Below are positions 1 through 8,251 of a DNA stretch of 64,000 nt, one piece after another (within the stretch, counting starts at the first letter, position 1; each line of letters opens with the position of its first letter). The stretch comes from Streptomyces griseus subsp. griseus (lineage in GTDB: Bacteria > Actinomycetota > Actinomycetes > Streptomycetales > Streptomycetaceae): positions 3,224,001-3,288,000 of the forward strand of contig NZ_CP032543.1 in the NCBI RefSeq assembly GCF_003610995.1, given 5' to 3'. The position numbers and the translations under genes are program-made. Below the pieces are notes generated by a model. The model saw only the letters and a program-made list of their open reading frames with translations. It had not been told where the DNA came from and did no database searches.

Positions 1-183
1 CTCGGCCAGGAGCAGGGCGAGCGCGGGGTCCAGGCCGCACTCCAGGGCGTCGGGGTCGAAGCCGTCACCGCAGCCGCAGTCGTCGCCGCAGCCCTCGGCG
101 GGCGCGGAAGGTGCGGGCGCGCCGACCCGGATCAGCGGTACGTCCACAGGTGTGGGGCGCGGATTCTCTTCGGGCGTGGACAC
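1..183 (-). CDS. nadC: Nicotinate-nucleotide pyrophosphorylase, N-terminal part (cut by window edge)
   Basis: Only the first 61 codons are present; the gene runs off the left edge. The protein would make nicotinate mononucleotide from quinolinate and PRPP in NAD synthesis. The start is GTG at 183, with GAGGAG about 8 nt upstream. The N-terminus is a hydrophilic extension with a cysteine cluster (CGDDCGCGD) before the segment LDPALALLLAE, which I recognise from streptomycete NadC proteins. The call also rests on position just downstream of nadB, the usual order in this genus. The catalytic barrel lies outside the window, so the function is inferred. Confidence 0.7.
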   Translation of the reverse strand, partial: MSTPEENPRPTPVDVPLIRVGAPAPSAPAEGCGDDCGCGDGFDPDALECGLDPALALLLAE

Positions 184-252
184 GGTTGCGGCTCCTCGGG
201 GGCGTGGCGGGTGGTGCGGGTGCGGCTCGCGCCGCTGCTCTGTGCAGTCTGC

Positions 253-1938
253 TCAATCCGCCGCGCGTACGGGCGGGAATGCGGCGGTCTCCGTACGGTG
301 GACGACCGGGGTGCGGTCGGCGGCGATCCGGACGACCAGGTGGCGGCGCCAGTGCGCGTCGTCGCGGTCGGGCCGGTCCTCGCGCCAGTGGCAGCCGCGG
401 GTCTCCTCGCGCTCCCGGGCGGCGGCCACCAGGACCCGGGAGACCAGCAGCAGGTTGGTGACCTCCCAGGCGTCGACCCCGGGGACCGCGTCCTTCGGGT
501 CCGCGTCGGCGGCGGCGCTGCGGTGCAGGGCCTCCAGCTCCTCGGCGGCGGTGGCCAGGGACCCGGCGGAGCGGAGGACTCCGGCGCCCCGGGTCATGGT
601 GCGCTGGATCGCCGTACGGGCCTCGGGAGCGAGCAGCGGGACGGGGGCGTGGCCCCCCTCGCTCGCGGCCTCCACCGGCTCGGTGCGGGGCGGGCGGGTC
701 TCGGCGATGTCGGCGGCGATGCGCTCGGCGAAGACCAGGCCCTCCAGGAGGGAGTTCGACGCCAGCCGGTTCGCGCCGTGCACCCCCGTACAGGCGACCT
801 CGCCGCAGGCGTACAGACCGGGGACGGTCGTGCGGCCGCGCAGGTCGGTGCGGATGCCGCCGGAGGCGTAGTGCGCGGCCGGGGCGACCGGGACGGGCTG
901 GGTGACCGGGTCGATGCCATGGGTGCGACAGGCGGCCAGGATGGTCGGGAAGCGCTGCTCCCACATCCGGGCGCCGAAGTGCCGGGCGTCCAGATACATG
1001 TGCTCGGTGCCGTGCTCGTGCATCTGGCGGGTGATGGCCTTGGCGACGATGTCGCGCGGGGCCAGCTCGGCCAGCTCGTGCTGCCCGAACATGAAGCGGG
1101 TGCCGGAGGCGTCGACGAGGTGGGCGCCCTCGCCGCGTACCGCCTCGGAGACCAGCGGCTGCTGCCCCTCGGAGTCGGCGCCGAGGAAGAGGACGGTCGG
1201 GTGGAACTGGACGAACTCCAGGTCCGAGACCTCCGCCCCGGCCCGCAGCGCCAGCGCCACGCCGTCGCCGGTGGAGACCGAGGGGTTGGTGGTGGCGGAG
1301 AAGACCTGGCCCATACCGCCGGTGGCGAGAACGACCGAGGGGGCCCGGACCGCGCCGACGCCGTCGTGCTGGCCCTCGCCCATGACGTGCAGCGAGACCC
1401 CGGCCGTGCGGCCTTCGGCGTCGGTGAGCAGGTCCAGGACGAGCGCGTTCTCGATGGTGTGCAGGGTGGCCTCGCGGACCGCCTCGACCAGGGTCCGGGA
1501 GATCTCCGCGCCGGTGGCGTCGCCGCCCGCGTGGGCGATGCGGCGGCGGTGGTGGCCGCCCTCGCGGGTCAGCGCTATGTCGCCGCTGTCGGTGGTGTCG
1601 AAGTGGGCGCCGGTGGTGATCAGCCGGCGTACGGCGTCGGGGCCCTCGGTGACCAGGGTCCGTACGGCCTCCTCGTCGCAGAGGCCCGCGCCCGCGACCA
1701 GGGTGTCGTCGAGGTGCTGCTCGGGGGTGTCGCCCTCGCCCAGGGCCGCGGCGATACCTCCCTGCGCCCAGCGGGTCGATCCGTCGTCGAGGCGCGCCTT
1801 GGTGACGACCACGGTGTCCAGGCCGGCGGCGGCGCAGCGCAGGGCGGTGGTGAGACCGGCGACCCCGGAGCCGACCACCACGACGTCCGCGTCGATGGCC
1901 CAGCCGGGGGCGGGGGCGGTCAGCCGTATTCCGGTCAC
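253..1938 (-). CDS. nadB: L-aspartate oxidase
   Basis: Flavoenzyme that oxidises L-aspartate to iminoaspartate, the first step of de novo NAD synthesis in the cytoplasm. The 561-residue protein opens with an FAD-binding Rossmann motif ([15 protein letters not shown], about residues 19-33), followed by the family signature [13 protein letters not shown] and the substrate-region sequence [18 protein letters not shown]. The length is normal for the family. The GTG start at 1938 overlaps the panC stop by 4 nt (GTGA), so translation is probably coupled to panC. nadC follows downstream, which gives a panC-nadB-nadC transcript linking NAD and pantothenate supply. No NadA gene is in the window. Confidence 0.95.
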   Translation of the reverse strand: MTGIRLTAPAPGWAIDADVVVVGSGVAGLTTALRCAAAGLDTVVVTKARLDDGSTRWAQGGIAAALGEGDTPEQHLDDTLVAGAGLCDEEAVRTLVTEGPDAVRRLITTGAHFDTTDSGDIALTREGGHHRRRIAHAGGDATGAEISRTLVEAVREATLHTIENALVLDLLTDAEGRTAGVSLHVMGEGQHDGVGAVRAPSVVLATGGMGQVFSATTNPSVSTGDGVALALRAGAEVSDLEFVQFHPTVLFLGADSEGQQPLVSEAVRGEGAHLVDASGTRFMFGQHELAELAPRDIVAKAITRQMHEHGTEHMYLDARHFGARMWEQRFPTILAACRTHGIDPVTQPVPVAPAAHYASGGIRTDLRGRTTVPGLYACGEVACTGVHGANRLASNSLLEGLVFAERIAADIAETRPPRTEPVEAASEGGHAPVPLLAPEARTAIQRTMTRGAGVLRSAGSLATAAEELEALHRSAAADADPKDAVPGVDAWEVTNLLLVSRVLVAAAREREETRGCHWREDRPDRDDAHWRRHLVVRIAADRTPVVHRTETAAFPPVRAAD

Positions 1939-2993
1939 GTCAGGGCTCCGAAGGTGAGGGGGATGTTGTCGATGAGGCGGGTCTCCCCGACCCGGGCCGC
2001 GACGGCGAGGATCGCGTCCCCGCTCTCGCGGTCGTCGGCGATCTCGGTGAAGTCCGCCGGGTCGACCAGGGCCAGGTAGTCCAGGACGAGCGGGTGGCTG
2101 CCCCGGGTGGCGGCCTCTTCCAGGATCGCGCGCGCGGTGGCCCGCACGGCGGCGGGCGCCCCGTTGGGCCGGGCCAGCGCGACGGCCTGGGCGTCGGCGG
2201 CGGCCCGGGCCTCGCCGAGCTTGTTGAGCCCGGCGGCCCGGTCGCCGCCGGGGGCGGTGGCCTTGGCGCGCTCGTGCAGGGCCTGTTGGGCGGCGAGCCG
2301 GTCGCGGGCCGCGAACAGGGCCCGGGGCAGGGCGAGGGCGGTGTGCCGCTCGTCGGCGGAGAGGAACCGGTTGCGGCTGGAGAGCGCGAGGCCGTCGGGG
2401 TCGCGGACGGTGGGGACGCCGGTGATCCGGACGCCGAAATTCAGGTCGCGGACCATGCGGGCGATCAGGGCGAGCTGCTGGGCGTCCTTCTGCCCGTAGA
2501 ACGCCTCGTCGGGGCGGGTCAGGTGGAGGAGCTTGGCGACGACCGTGAGCATGCCGTCGAAGTGGCCGGGGCGGGAGGCACCTTCGAGCCGCTCACCCAT
2601 GGGGCCCGCGGTGATCCGGACCTGCGGTTCGCCCCCGGGGTAGACCTCGTCCACCCCGGGGGCGAAGACGGCGTCGGCGCCGGCCGCCGCGGCGGTGGCC
2701 AGGTCGGCGTCCAGGGTGCGCGGGTAGCGGTCGAGGTCGGCGGCCTCGCCGAACTGGAGCGGGTTGACGAAGACCGTGACCACGACCTGGCCCCGCGGAC
2801 CCGCGGCCTCGCGGGCGGAGCGGATCAGGGTGGCGTGGCCCTGGTGGAGGGCGCCCATGGTCATGACGACGGCCCGCTCGGCCCCGGCGGGGCGGGGCAG
2901 CGCGTCCAGCTCGGCGGCGGTGCGGAGGAGGGCGGGGGTGGCGCCCTGGGGGGCGGGGGGGCCGGTGCTTCCCGTGCGGCTGCTGGTGGTCAT
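1935..2993 (-). CDS. panC: Pantothenate synthetase (pantoate-beta-alanine ligase)
   Basis: ATP-dependent condensation of pantoate with beta-alanine, the last step of pantothenate (CoA precursor) synthesis. Visible family motifs are [13 protein letters not shown] (the HIGH-type nucleotide-binding motif), [18 protein letters not shown] and LALSSRN (the KMSKS-equivalent). At 352 residues it is longer than the roughly 280 of enteric PanC. The extra length is an Ala-rich N-terminal extension plus an insertion around [20 protein letters not shown] before the C-terminal domain. The ATG at 2993 overlaps the stop of the upstream DUF2520 gene (ATGA), and its own stop overlaps the nadB start, so three genes are translationally coupled. 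Confidence 0.95.
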   Translation of the reverse strand: MTTSSRTGSTGPPAPQGATPALLRTAAELDALPRPAGAERAVVMTMGALHQGHATLIRSAREAAGPRGQVVVTVFVNPLQFGEAADLDRYPRTLDADLATAAAAGADAVFAPGVDEVYPGGEPQVRITAGPMGERLEGASRPGHFDGMLTVVAKLLHLTRPDEAFYGQKDAQQLALIARMVRDLNFGVRITGVPTVRDPDGLALSSRNRFLSADERHTALALPRALFAARDRLAAQQALHERAKATAPGGDRAAGLNKLGEARAAADAQAVALARPNGAPAAVRATARAILEEAATRGSHPLVLDYLALVDPADFTEIADDRESGDAILAVAARVGETRLIDNIPLTFGALT

Positions 2994-3931
2994 CGGGTCT
3001 CCCCAGGTCCGGGGCGGCTCTCCTGGTCGGCCAGGGCGACGAGCAGGTCCTCCGCCAGCTCCGGCTTGAGCAGGCCGTGGGCCAGCGCCCGGTCGGCCGT
3101 GGCGCGGGCCATCGCGAGGTAGCCCCCGACCATCTGGGGGGCGTGCGCGCGCAGCTCGCCGACGTGGGCGGCGACCGTGCCCGCGTCGCCCCGGGCCACC
3201 GGGCCGGTCAGCGCGGCGTCGCCGGAGCGCAGGGCGTTGTCCAGGGCGGCGCCGAGCAGCGGGCCGAGCATCCGGTCCGGGGCGGTGACCCCGGCCTTGG
3301 CCAGCAGCTCCATCGACTCGGCGACCAGGGTGACCAGGTGGTTCGCACCGAGGGCGAGGGCCGCGTGGTAGAGCGGGCGGGACTCCTCCGCGATCCACTC
3401 CGGCTCGCCGCCCATCTCGATGACCAGCGCCTCGGCGGCCAGCCGCAGCTCCTCGGGGGCGGTGACCCCGAACGAGCAGCCCGCGAGCCGCTGCACGTCC
3501 ACGGAGGAGCCGGTGAACGTCATCGCCGGGTGCAGCGCGAGCGGCAGGGCCCCGGCCCGCAGAGCGGGGTCCAGGACCCGGGCCCCGTACCGCCCGGAGG
3601 TGTGGACGAGGAGCTGTCCCGGCCGTACGGCACCGGTCTCGGCGAGCCCTTCGACCAGACCCGGCAGCGCGTCGTCGGGCACGGTCAGCAGCACCAGCTC
3701 GGCGCGGGCGAGGACCTCGGCGGGCGTCACCACGGGGACGTCGGGGAGCAGGGTGGCCGCGCGGCGCCGGGAAGCGTCGGAGACGCCCGAGACGGCCACC
3801 GGGCGGTGACCGGCGAGCTGCAGCGCGGCGGCGAGTGCGGGGCCGACCCGGCCCGCTCCCACGACACCGACGGTGAGACGGGCAGGGCGGTCCCTCGCGT
3901 CGAGGGGTTCCTTCGGAACTGTCGTATTCAC
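2990..3931 (-). CDS. Rossmann-like DUF2520 oxidoreductase upstream of panC
   Basis: A 313-residue protein with an N-terminal NAD(P)-binding fold ([17 protein letters not shown]) and a C-terminal helical DUF2520 domain (HPAMTFTGS, then [11 protein letters not shown]), resembling proline/ketopantoate-type reductases. The GTG at 3931 begins [10 protein letters not shown], and the stop overlaps the panC start by 4 nt. The substrate is not known from sequence. Because it is welded to panC, an inferred role is reduction of ketopantoate to pantoate or a related step. It could equally be an imine or prephenate-like reductase. It is the first gene of the panC-nadB-nadC transcript, whose promoter should lie between 3932 and 4099, shared with the divergent aldolase. 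Confidence 0.8.
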   Translation of the reverse strand: MNTTVPKEPLDARDRPARLTVGVVGAGRVGPALAAALQLAGHRPVAVSGVSDASRRRAATLLPDVPVVTPAEVLARAELVLLTVPDDALPGLVEGLAETGAVRPGQLLVHTSGRYGARVLDPALRAGALPLALHPAMTFTGSSVDVQRLAGCSFGVTAPEELRLAAEALVIEMGGEPEWIAEESRPLYHAALALGANHLVTLVAESMELLAKAGVTAPDRMLGPLLGAALDNALRSGDAALTGPVARGDAGTVAAHVGELRAHAPQMVGGYLAMARATADRALAHGLLKPELAEDLLVALADQESRPGPGETR

Positions 3932-4099
3932 GCGGCGATGGCCTTCCGTTCCAGTCCGCGGGGGGTACCGGACGATTTCTCTGCATGCTACGCCAGCGTT
4001 TCGACGAAGCCCGCCCACTGCCCACAGCCTGTGGATAACTCCGCGGGGCGGGCGGGAATCGTGGGGCGTGCCGTCAGCGGTCCGGGGGATGATCGTCCC

Positions 4100-5350
4100 A
4101 TGACAGCCATGGATGAGCAGGAGCAGCGCCGGCGCCGAATGGCCGCGTGGCGAGGGTCCCACCGGGTGCTGGAGCGCCGGAGCACGGACGGGACGGTGGC
4201 GGAGGGGCTCGCGGCGCTGCTGGCCGGGATCGGGGGCGGTTCCAGCTCTGGGGCCGGGAGCGCTTCCGGGGTCGGTTCCGGTTCTGGGATCGGGGGCGGT
4301 CCCGGGGCCGGGGTTGGCTCCGAAGCCGGTTCCGGTTTCGTACACGATCCGGACGGTGCGGTGGATGTGTACGGGGGCGGGGTCGTCGCCGATCTGGAGC
4401 GGCGGGTGGCCGGGCTGCTGGGGACGGAGGCGGCGGCGTTCTTCCCGACCGGGACGATGGCCCAGCAGGTCGCGCTGCGGTGCTGGGCGGGGCGTACGGG
4501 CAACGCGACGGTGGCGCTGCACCCGCTGGCCCACCCCGAGCTGCACGAGGAGGGGGCGCTGGGGGCGGTGAGCGGGCTGCGGACGGCGCACCTGACGTCG
4601 GCGCCCCGGATGCCGAGCGCGGAGGAGGTACGGGAGCACCCGGAGCCGTTCGGCACGCTGATGCTGGAGCTGCCGTTGCGGGACGCCGGGTTCGTACTGC
4701 CCACGTGGGACGAGCTGGAGGCGGTCGTGGCGGCGGCCCGGGAGCGGGATGCGGTGGTGCACCTGGACGGGGCGCGGCTGTGGGAGTGCGGTCCGCACTT
4801 CGGGCGGGGCCTTCCGGAGATCGCGGCGCTCGCGGACAGCGTGTACGTGTCCTTCTACAAGTCGCTGGACGGGCTGTCGGGGGCGGTGCTGGCGGGGCCC
4901 TCGGTGCTGGTGGAGGAGGCGCGGGTGTGGCGCCACCGGTACGGGGGCCAGGTCTTCCAGCAGTACCCGGCGGCGCTCTCCGCGCTGATCGGGCTGGAGA
5001 AGGAGCTGCCCAGGCTGCCGTCGTACGTGGCGCACGCGAAGGTGGTCGCCTCGGCGATGGCGGAGGGGTTCGCGGCGGCGGGGGTGCCGTGGTTCCGGGT
5101 GTGTCCGCAGCCGCCGCACACGCACCAGTTCCAGGTCTGGCTGCCGTACGGGGCGGAGGTGCTGGACGAGGCGTCGGTGCGGCAGGCGGAGGAGACGGGG
5201 GTGACGTTGTTCCGGCGGTGGGGGGCTGGGGCGGCCGGGTTGCCGCCGGGGGTTTCGGTGACCGAGGTGACGGTTTCCGGGGCGGGTCTCGAATGGTCGG
5301 CGGAGGACGTGCGGGAGGCGGTGGGGGTGTTCGTGGGGCTCCTGGAGTAG
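4100..5350 (+). CDS. Threonine aldolase / beta-eliminating lyase family PLP enzyme
   Basis: A fold-type I PLP enzyme of the aromatic amino acid beta-eliminating lyase/threonine aldolase family, expected to cleave a beta-hydroxy amino acid. The 416-residue protein has VVHLDGARLWE (the Asp that contacts the PLP ring), followed by SVYVSFYKSLDGLSGA with the Schiff-base lysine. A Gly/Ser-rich low-complexity insert occupies about residues 43-79, right after the N-terminal arm, and is built from imperfect DNA repeats. Such an insert is not part of the fold and is probably a flexible loop. ATG at 4100 is used; a second ATG lies three codons on. A GATGAT hexamer 7 nt upstream of the start suggests a leaderless or very short transcript. 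Confidence 0.85.
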   Translation: MTAMDEQEQRRRRMAAWRGSHRVLERRSTDGTVAEGLAALLAGIGGGSSSGAGSASGVGSGSGIGGGPGAGVGSEAGSGFVHDPDGAVDVYGGGVVADLERRVAGLLGTEAAAFFPTGTMAQQVALRCWAGRTGNATVALHPLAHPELHEEGALGAVSGLRTAHLTSAPRMPSAEEVREHPEPFGTLMLELPLRDAGFVLPTWDELEAVVAAARERDAVVHLDGARLWECGPHFGRGLPEIAALADSVYVSFYKSLDGLSGAVLAGPSVLVEEARVWRHRYGGQVFQQYPAALSALIGLEKELPRLPSYVAHAKVVASAMAEGFAAAGVPWFRVCPQPPHTHQFQVWLPYGAEVLDEASVRQAEETGVTLFRRWGAGAAGLPPGVSVTEVTVSGAGLEWSAEDVREAVGVFVGLLE

Positions 5351-5410
5351 GGCCTTGTCTTTCCTGGGCAAGGGCCTTGCCGAGCGGCCGGCCCTCCGGC
5401 GCCGGGGTTC

Positions 5411-5495
5411 GTCCTCAAGCGCCGGACGGACGGGGAGGTCGCCCGGCTCGGGAGGCCCGGGCCCAAGGTTCCGTCCTCAGGCGCCGGACGGGCTG
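5411..5495. repeat. Two copies of a GTCCTCA(A/G)GCGCCGGACGG intergenic repeat
   Basis: The core GCGCCGGACGG, preceded by CCTCAAG or CCTCAGG, occurs at about 5411-5430 and again at about 5472-5492. Short G+C-rich dispersed repeats with this core are very common between Streptomyces genes. The second copy overlaps the 3' end of the small minus-strand ORF that follows. Confidence 0.6.
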
Positions 5496-5659
5496 GAGTG
5501 GCCGCGGACGGGCTGACGGGGCGTCGGTGGGTGGGTCAGCCAGTGGCGGTACAGGTCGCGCAGCGTTCTGCGGTCGTGGCGGCCCGGTGGGGGCGGGGCC
5601 GGTTCGCCGAGGCGGGCCGCGCGGTAGGTGTCGAGCATGTGCTGCTGGATGGCGTCCAT
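5477..5659 (-). CDS. Small hypothetical protein, possibly 3'-truncated
   Basis: A 60-residue ORF starting MDAIQQHMLDTYRAARLGEP. This opening resembles small proteins I have seen beside ArsR/DUF5937 regulators in streptomycetes. Its last residues are encoded by the dispersed GCGCCGGACGG repeat, which suggests that the original 3' end was replaced or that the ORF is decaying. It is divergent from the ArsR-type gene at 5749, and the palindrome at 5700-5716 lies between the two starts, consistent with common control. I cannot assign a function. No membrane segment or signal peptide is visible. Confidence 0.4.
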   Translation of the reverse strand: MDAIQQHMLDTYRAARLGEPAPPPPGRHDRRTLRDLYRHWLTHPPTPRQPVRGHSSPSGA

Positions 5660-5699
5660 GTATCCAGCGTCCGCCCGTCACCCCAGGTCCGCGCGTCGA

Positions 5700-5716
5700 T
5701 TGACGGCCGCCGTCAA
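5700..5716. promoter_or_regulatory. Palindromic operator TTGACGG-CCG-CCGTCAA
   Basis: A perfect inverted repeat with 7-bp arms and a 3-nt centre sits between the divergent starts at 5659 and 5749. Size and position fit the operator of the adjacent ArsR-type regulator, so autoregulation and control of the small divergent ORF are inferred. The TTGACGG arm also resembles a -35 element for the plus-strand gene. Confidence 0.6.
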
Positions 5717-5748
5717 ATGGGGCGACGCCCTGTCCGCGTGCCCGCACC

Positions 5749-6876
5749 ATGGGACACGTGAGCGTGAACATAGACATCGCCGGCCTGCCCTCCGACCGCA
5801 TCGTTTTCGCGGTCTCCCCGCTCACCGAGCTGGGGGACGCGCTGCACGCGCTCTCCGAGCCCGGCCACCACCCCGGCGTGCACGGCTGGGCCACCGCGAC
5901 CTCGGCGGCGCTGGAACCCGATCTCGCCGACCGGCTGCTGGAGGCGGAGTTCCTCTGGCGGCACACCTTCTCCGACATCTTCCTGCCGTACGCCGGGGTG
6001 CGCGGCGGCGACGGCAGGCCCGGGGCGAGCCTCGCCGAGGACCTGGACATCCTGGACCGGATCGACGACGAACGGTTCGTCACCTCGGCGCTGGAGTTCA
6101 CCTGTGCGGGGCTGGTGGAGCCGGGCAACCCCTCCCCGCTGACGAACGCCGCGATGCGGGCCCGTGCCCTGGACATGGCGGCGGCGCGCGGCCCGCGGCA
6201 GGTGAAGTTCGCCGAGCGGCTGCTGGCCGACCCCGTCCGCGTACGCGGCTGGATCCGGCGGCTCTTCGAGGACTGCGACCAGGCGTTCTTCGCGGACACC
6301 TGGCGCCGGGTCTCCGTCCAGCTGGTCGCCGACGCCCGGCACAAGACGGAGGTGCTGCGGCGCAAGGGCGTCCAGGAGGCGATGGGCGCGGTCTCCGCCG
6401 CCCTGGCCCTGGACGAGGAGGCGGGCCTGCTCTCCGTCGACAAGCTGGCCGAGGCCCGGACCACCGCCGTCGACCCGGACGTCGGCACCGGCCTGACCCT
6501 GATGCCCAGCAGCTTCGGCTGGCCGCACCTGGTGGTGCTGTACGCCCCGGGGTGGCGGCCGGTGATCCAGTACCCGGTCCGCCTTCCCGACCTGCCGGCC
6601 CCCGCCTCCGTGGAGCAGGTCCAGCTCCGGATGGAGGCCCTGGCCCACCCGATGCGGATGCGCCTGTGCCGCAACCTGGCCCGCGCGGCGTACACCACCG
6701 GCGAACTGGCCGACTCCCACCGGATCACCGCCCCCGAGGTCTCCCGGCACCTGTCGGTCCTCAAGAAGGCGGGCCTGATCACGACCCGCCGCCGGGGCCG
6801 CTACGTACTGCACCAGCTGGACCTGACCGCCGTCGCCCGCATCGGCAGCGACTTCCTGGAGGGTGTGCTGCGGTGA
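5749..6876 (+). CDS. ArsR-type transcriptional regulator with N-terminal DUF5937-like domain
   Basis: A 375-residue regulator. The C-terminal 80 residues form a winged helix of the ArsR class (MEALAHPMRMRLCRNLARAA, then TGELADSHRITAPEVSRHLSVLKKAGLI and a basic wing TRRRGRYVL). The roughly 280-residue N-terminal part lacks metal-binding cysteines and looks like the DUF5937 region of actinobacterial regulators, so it probably senses a small molecule rather than a metal. The ATG at 5749 lies 33 nt after the palindrome at 5700-5716. A GTG three codons on is an alternative start. It converges on the TmrB-like gene with only 25 nt between the stops. Confidence 0.8.
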   Translation: MGHVSVNIDIAGLPSDRIVFAVSPLTELGDALHALSEPGHHPGVHGWATATSAALEPDLADRLLEAEFLWRHTFSDIFLPYAGVRGGDGRPGASLAEDLDILDRIDDERFVTSALEFTCAGLVEPGNPSPLTNAAMRARALDMAAARGPRQVKFAERLLADPVRVRGWIRRLFEDCDQAFFADTWRRVSVQLVADARHKTEVLRRKGVQEAMGAVSAALALDEEAGLLSVDKLAEARTTAVDPDVGTGLTLMPSSFGWPHLVVLYAPGWRPVIQYPVRLPDLPAPASVEQVQLRMEALAHPMRMRLCRNLARAAYTTGELADSHRITAPEVSRHLSVLKKAGLITTRRRGRYVLHQLDLTAVARIGSDFLEGVLR

Positions 6877-6901
6877 CCCGGGGGCGGGCCGGGGCGGGGC
6901 G

Positions 6902-7510
6902 TCAGTCGAAGCGGATGTGGCGCAGTCCCGTCCAGGTCCGCCGCAGCCGGTGGAGCAGCCGGCTGTCCGTGTCCGGTGTGAGCGTCAGGCCCGCCGCGCC
7001 GGCGACCAGGTCCGCCACCTGAGGCACGGTCGCCTCGTCCGTACGCACATGGCGGGCGAACTCCGGCCGGGCCAGCCGCTCCAGGCAGTCGTCCAGCCGC
7101 CGCACGGCGAAGCTCTCCCGCTTCAGGCCGCGCCCCAGGCCCCGCTCCCGCAGCCGCCGCAGGACGGTGGCCCGGTCGGCGAGCAGGGCGCTGTGGTGGA
7201 CGGTGTGGCCGTCCTCGCGCAGGGCTGTGACGATCTCGGCGAAATAGCCGGGGTCGACCAGCGTCATCGGCACGATCACCGGGCCGGGGTGGCCCGCCAG
7301 CGCCACCCCGAGGACCTCGCGGACCCCGGCACGCCAGGCGGCCAGGTCCTGGAAGTCACCGCGCAGGTGGGGCGGCAGGGTGCGGTGCAGGCCGAAGCCG
7401 ATGTGCTCCGGGTCGCAGACCACGCTGCCCGGCAGCCGCCGCCGGATCTCGTACGCGGTCTGCGTCTTGCCTCCCCCGAACGGACCGTTGATCCACAGCA
7501 GCGTTCCCAC
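6902..7510 (-). CDS. TmrB-like P-loop ATP-binding protein
   Basis: A 202-residue P-loop protein beginning LLWINGPFGGGKTQTAYEIR, with the Walker A motif in the first 20 residues. The spacing of CDPEHIGFGLHR, VIVPMTLVDPGYFAEI, HHSALLADRATVLRRL and the C-terminal LRHIRF matches, from memory, the Bacillus tunicamycin-resistance protein TmrB along its whole length. TmrB is thought to bind tunicamycin at the membrane in an ATP-dependent way. Whether this homologue confers resistance is not shown. GTG at 7510 is the start. It lies 10 nt downstream of the response regulator stop, so it may be co-transcribed with the two-component pair. Confidence 0.8.
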   Translation of the reverse strand: MGTLLWINGPFGGGKTQTAYEIRRRLPGSVVCDPEHIGFGLHRTLPPHLRGDFQDLAAWRAGVREVLGVALAGHPGPVIVPMTLVDPGYFAEIVTALREDGHTVHHSALLADRATVLRRLRERGLGRGLKRESFAVRRLDDCLERLARPEFARHVRTDEATVPQVADLVAGAAGLTLTPDTDSRLLHRLRRTWTGLRHIRFD

Positions 7511-7520
7511 GCCGGGCCCC

Positions 7521-8195
7521 TCAGCCCGCTCCCCCGCCCGCCCGCACCAGCCCCGTCTCGTAGGCGAGGACGACGACCTGGACCCGGTCGCGCAGGCTCA
7601 GCTTGGTGAGGATGCGGCCGACGTGGGTCTTGACCGTGGCCTCGGAGAGGACGAGGCGGGCGGCGATCTCGCCGTTCGAGAGGCCCTGGGCGACCAGGAG
7701 CATCACCTCGCGCTCGCGCTCGGTGAGCTTCTCGATGTGCTTGTTCTTCGGCTCCTTCTCGCTGCTGGGCAGCATCGGCGAGAAGCGGTCGAGGAGGCGG
7801 CGGGTGGTGGAGGGGGCGACGACGGCGTCGCCGCTGTGCACCGAGCGGATCGCGGAGAGCAGTTCGGCCGGCGGCACGTCCTTGAGCATGAAGCCGCTGG
7901 CCCCCGCCTTCAGCCCGGAGAAGGCGTACTCGTCCAGGTCGAACGTCGTCAGGATCAGCACCTTCGGCGGGTTCGGCTGCGCGCAGATGCGGCGGGTCGC
8001 CTCCACCCCGTCCAGGCGGGGCATCCGGACGTCCATCAGGACCACGTCGACCGCCGTGGCCCGCAGGGTCTCGATCGCCTCGGCGCCGTCCCCGGCCTCG
8101 GCCACCACCTCCATGTCGGGCTGGGCGGCCAGGACCATCCGGAAGCCCGTCCGCAGCAGCACCTGGTCGTCGACGAGCATCACGCGGATGGCCAT
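7521..8195 (-). CDS. NarL/LuxR-family response regulator
   Basis: A 224-residue two-domain regulator. The receiver domain has the acidic pair DD at 9-10, the phospho-acceptor D55 (VVLMDVRMP), the switch Thr in ILTTFD and the conserved Lys in FMLKDVPP. The C-terminal LuxR-type HTH runs [22 protein letters not shown] to [11 protein letters not shown] Lys/Glu-rich linker ([13 protein letters not shown]) separates them. It is the partner of the histidine kinase 56 nt upstream on the same strand. Target genes are unknown; the TmrB-like gene downstream is an obvious candidate. Confidence 0.93.
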   Translation of the reverse strand: MAIRVMLVDDQVLLRTGFRMVLAAQPDMEVVAEAGDGAEAIETLRATAVDVVLMDVRMPRLDGVEATRRICAQPNPPKVLILTTFDLDEYAFSGLKAGASGFMLKDVPPAELLSAIRSVHSGDAVVAPSTTRRLLDRFSPMLPSSEKEPKNKHIEKLTEREREVMLLVAQGLSNGEIAARLVLSEATVKTHVGRILTKLSLRDRVQVVVLAYETGLVRAGGGAG

Positions 8196-8251
8196 GGGGT
8201 CTGTCCTGTCCTGTCTGGGCGATAAGGGGTTGCGCCGGGGAGGGCCGGGCG

